Below, piece after piece: positions 63,842-64,000 of a DNA stretch of 64,000 nt. The stretch lies in the NCBI GenBank assembly GCA_018670825.1, contig JABHIW010000066.1, positions 1-64,000 of the forward strand. The letters run 5' to 3'. The translations under genes were made by a program, and so were the position numbers. The notes below the pieces were generated by a model. The model did no database searches. It saw only the letters and a list, made by a program, of their open reading frames with translations, and was not told the DNA's origin. This DNA is from Candidatus Scalindua sp. (GTDB taxonomy: Bacteria; Planctomycetota; Brocadiia; Brocadiales; Scalinduaceae). Within the stretch, counting starts at the first letter, position 1, and each line of letters begins with the position of its first letter.

Positions 63842-64000
63842 AAATGCCTCCCCTGAAAATATAAATATATGAAAGTATAAAATTGATAGTATCGGCATCT
63901 GCATTAAAGCAGACGGCTCCCTGTAGTACACGGTCGAGTACCACTTCGCCAACCCTTGTCATAACCATACAGATAAAACCACTCACTCATGAATGAGCTA

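Noticed and set aside
63762..63986. 74-codon minus-strand ORF at the window end
   Set aside because: It overlaps the DUF4136 lipoprotein gene and its strong ribosome-binding site in another frame.
1..64000. CRISPR arrays, tRNA or rRNA genes, phage genes, intact IS transposases
   Set aside because: Looked for direct-repeat/spacer patterns, tRNA T-loop motifs and transposase or phage proteins; none was found.

Overview
The window is AT-rich bacterial DNA. It reads best as a piece of an anammox-type planctomycete (order Brocadiales, by feel closest to the low-GC Candidatus Scalindua group). That assignment is inference. It rests on an octaheme hydroxylamine-oxidoreductase-like cytochrome c (43954-45309), a diheme cytochrome c peroxidase, an H-NOX nitric-oxide sensor paired with a diguanylate cyclase, many TPR proteins and lipoproteins, and large hybrid histidine kinases. 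No rRNA, tRNA, CRISPR array, prophage or intact insertion sequence was recognised.

Layout. 0.4-6.5 kb: surface-polysaccharide genes (GT4 glycosyltransferase, methyltransferase, MsbA-like ABC exporter, O-antigen ligase/polymerase-like protein). 6.5-17.3 kb: a class III nucleotide cyclase overlapping a cupredoxin-like gene, a SLAC1/TehA channel, a 1465-residue fused double activase of the 2-hydroxyacyl-CoA dehydratase type, and a CBS protein abutting a CPA2 antiporter. 17.3-25.5 kb: envelope proteins with TPR, transglutaminase-like and triple OB-like domains, then a cytochrome c peroxidase. 25.5-33.7 kb: housekeeping genes (hflX with a histone H1-like gene, GT2, pcm, hemW, efp, polyprenyl synthase) and two TPR proteins. 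33.8-37.7 kb: an AsmA-like YdbH-type protein flanked by inverted copies of a palindromic element, followed by a probable YnbE-YdbL fusion lipoprotein. 38-45.4 kb: enoyl-CoA hydratase, H-NOX/diguanylate cyclase operon, a decayed AbrB antitoxin gene, a toxin-antitoxin pair lying between a broken and an intact copy of one membrane-protein gene, then the octaheme cytochrome preceded by a 27-codon leader ORF and followed by a strong terminator. 45.4-49.6 kb: MntP, DinB-like protein, and a possible metal-handling group (Cys-rich protein, outer-membrane barrel, YHS lipoprotein). 49.7-58.1 kb: a signalling island of two related hybrid kinases and a REC/HD-GYP protein, bracketed by a 60-bp direct repeat derived from a small Cys-rich gene. 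58.4-64 kb: envelope proteins including a tandem lipoprotein family with the tail of a lost third copy, a potassium-channel-like protein and a DUF4136 lipoprotein.

The recurring themes are sensing (NO, nucleotides, c-di-GMP, two-component), envelope lipoproteins and TPR scaffolds, and local duplication followed by decay. Palindromic intergenic repeats of at least two families are spread through the window. Many genes lack a clear Shine-Dalgarno site, so several starts are uncertain and are flagged. No single wholly new system could be proven from sequence alone. The strongest candidates for follow-up are the leader-coupled octaheme cytochrome, the H-NOX/cyclase pair, the YdbH/YnbE-YdbL locus inside inverted repeats, the double activase, and the tandem lipoprotein family.
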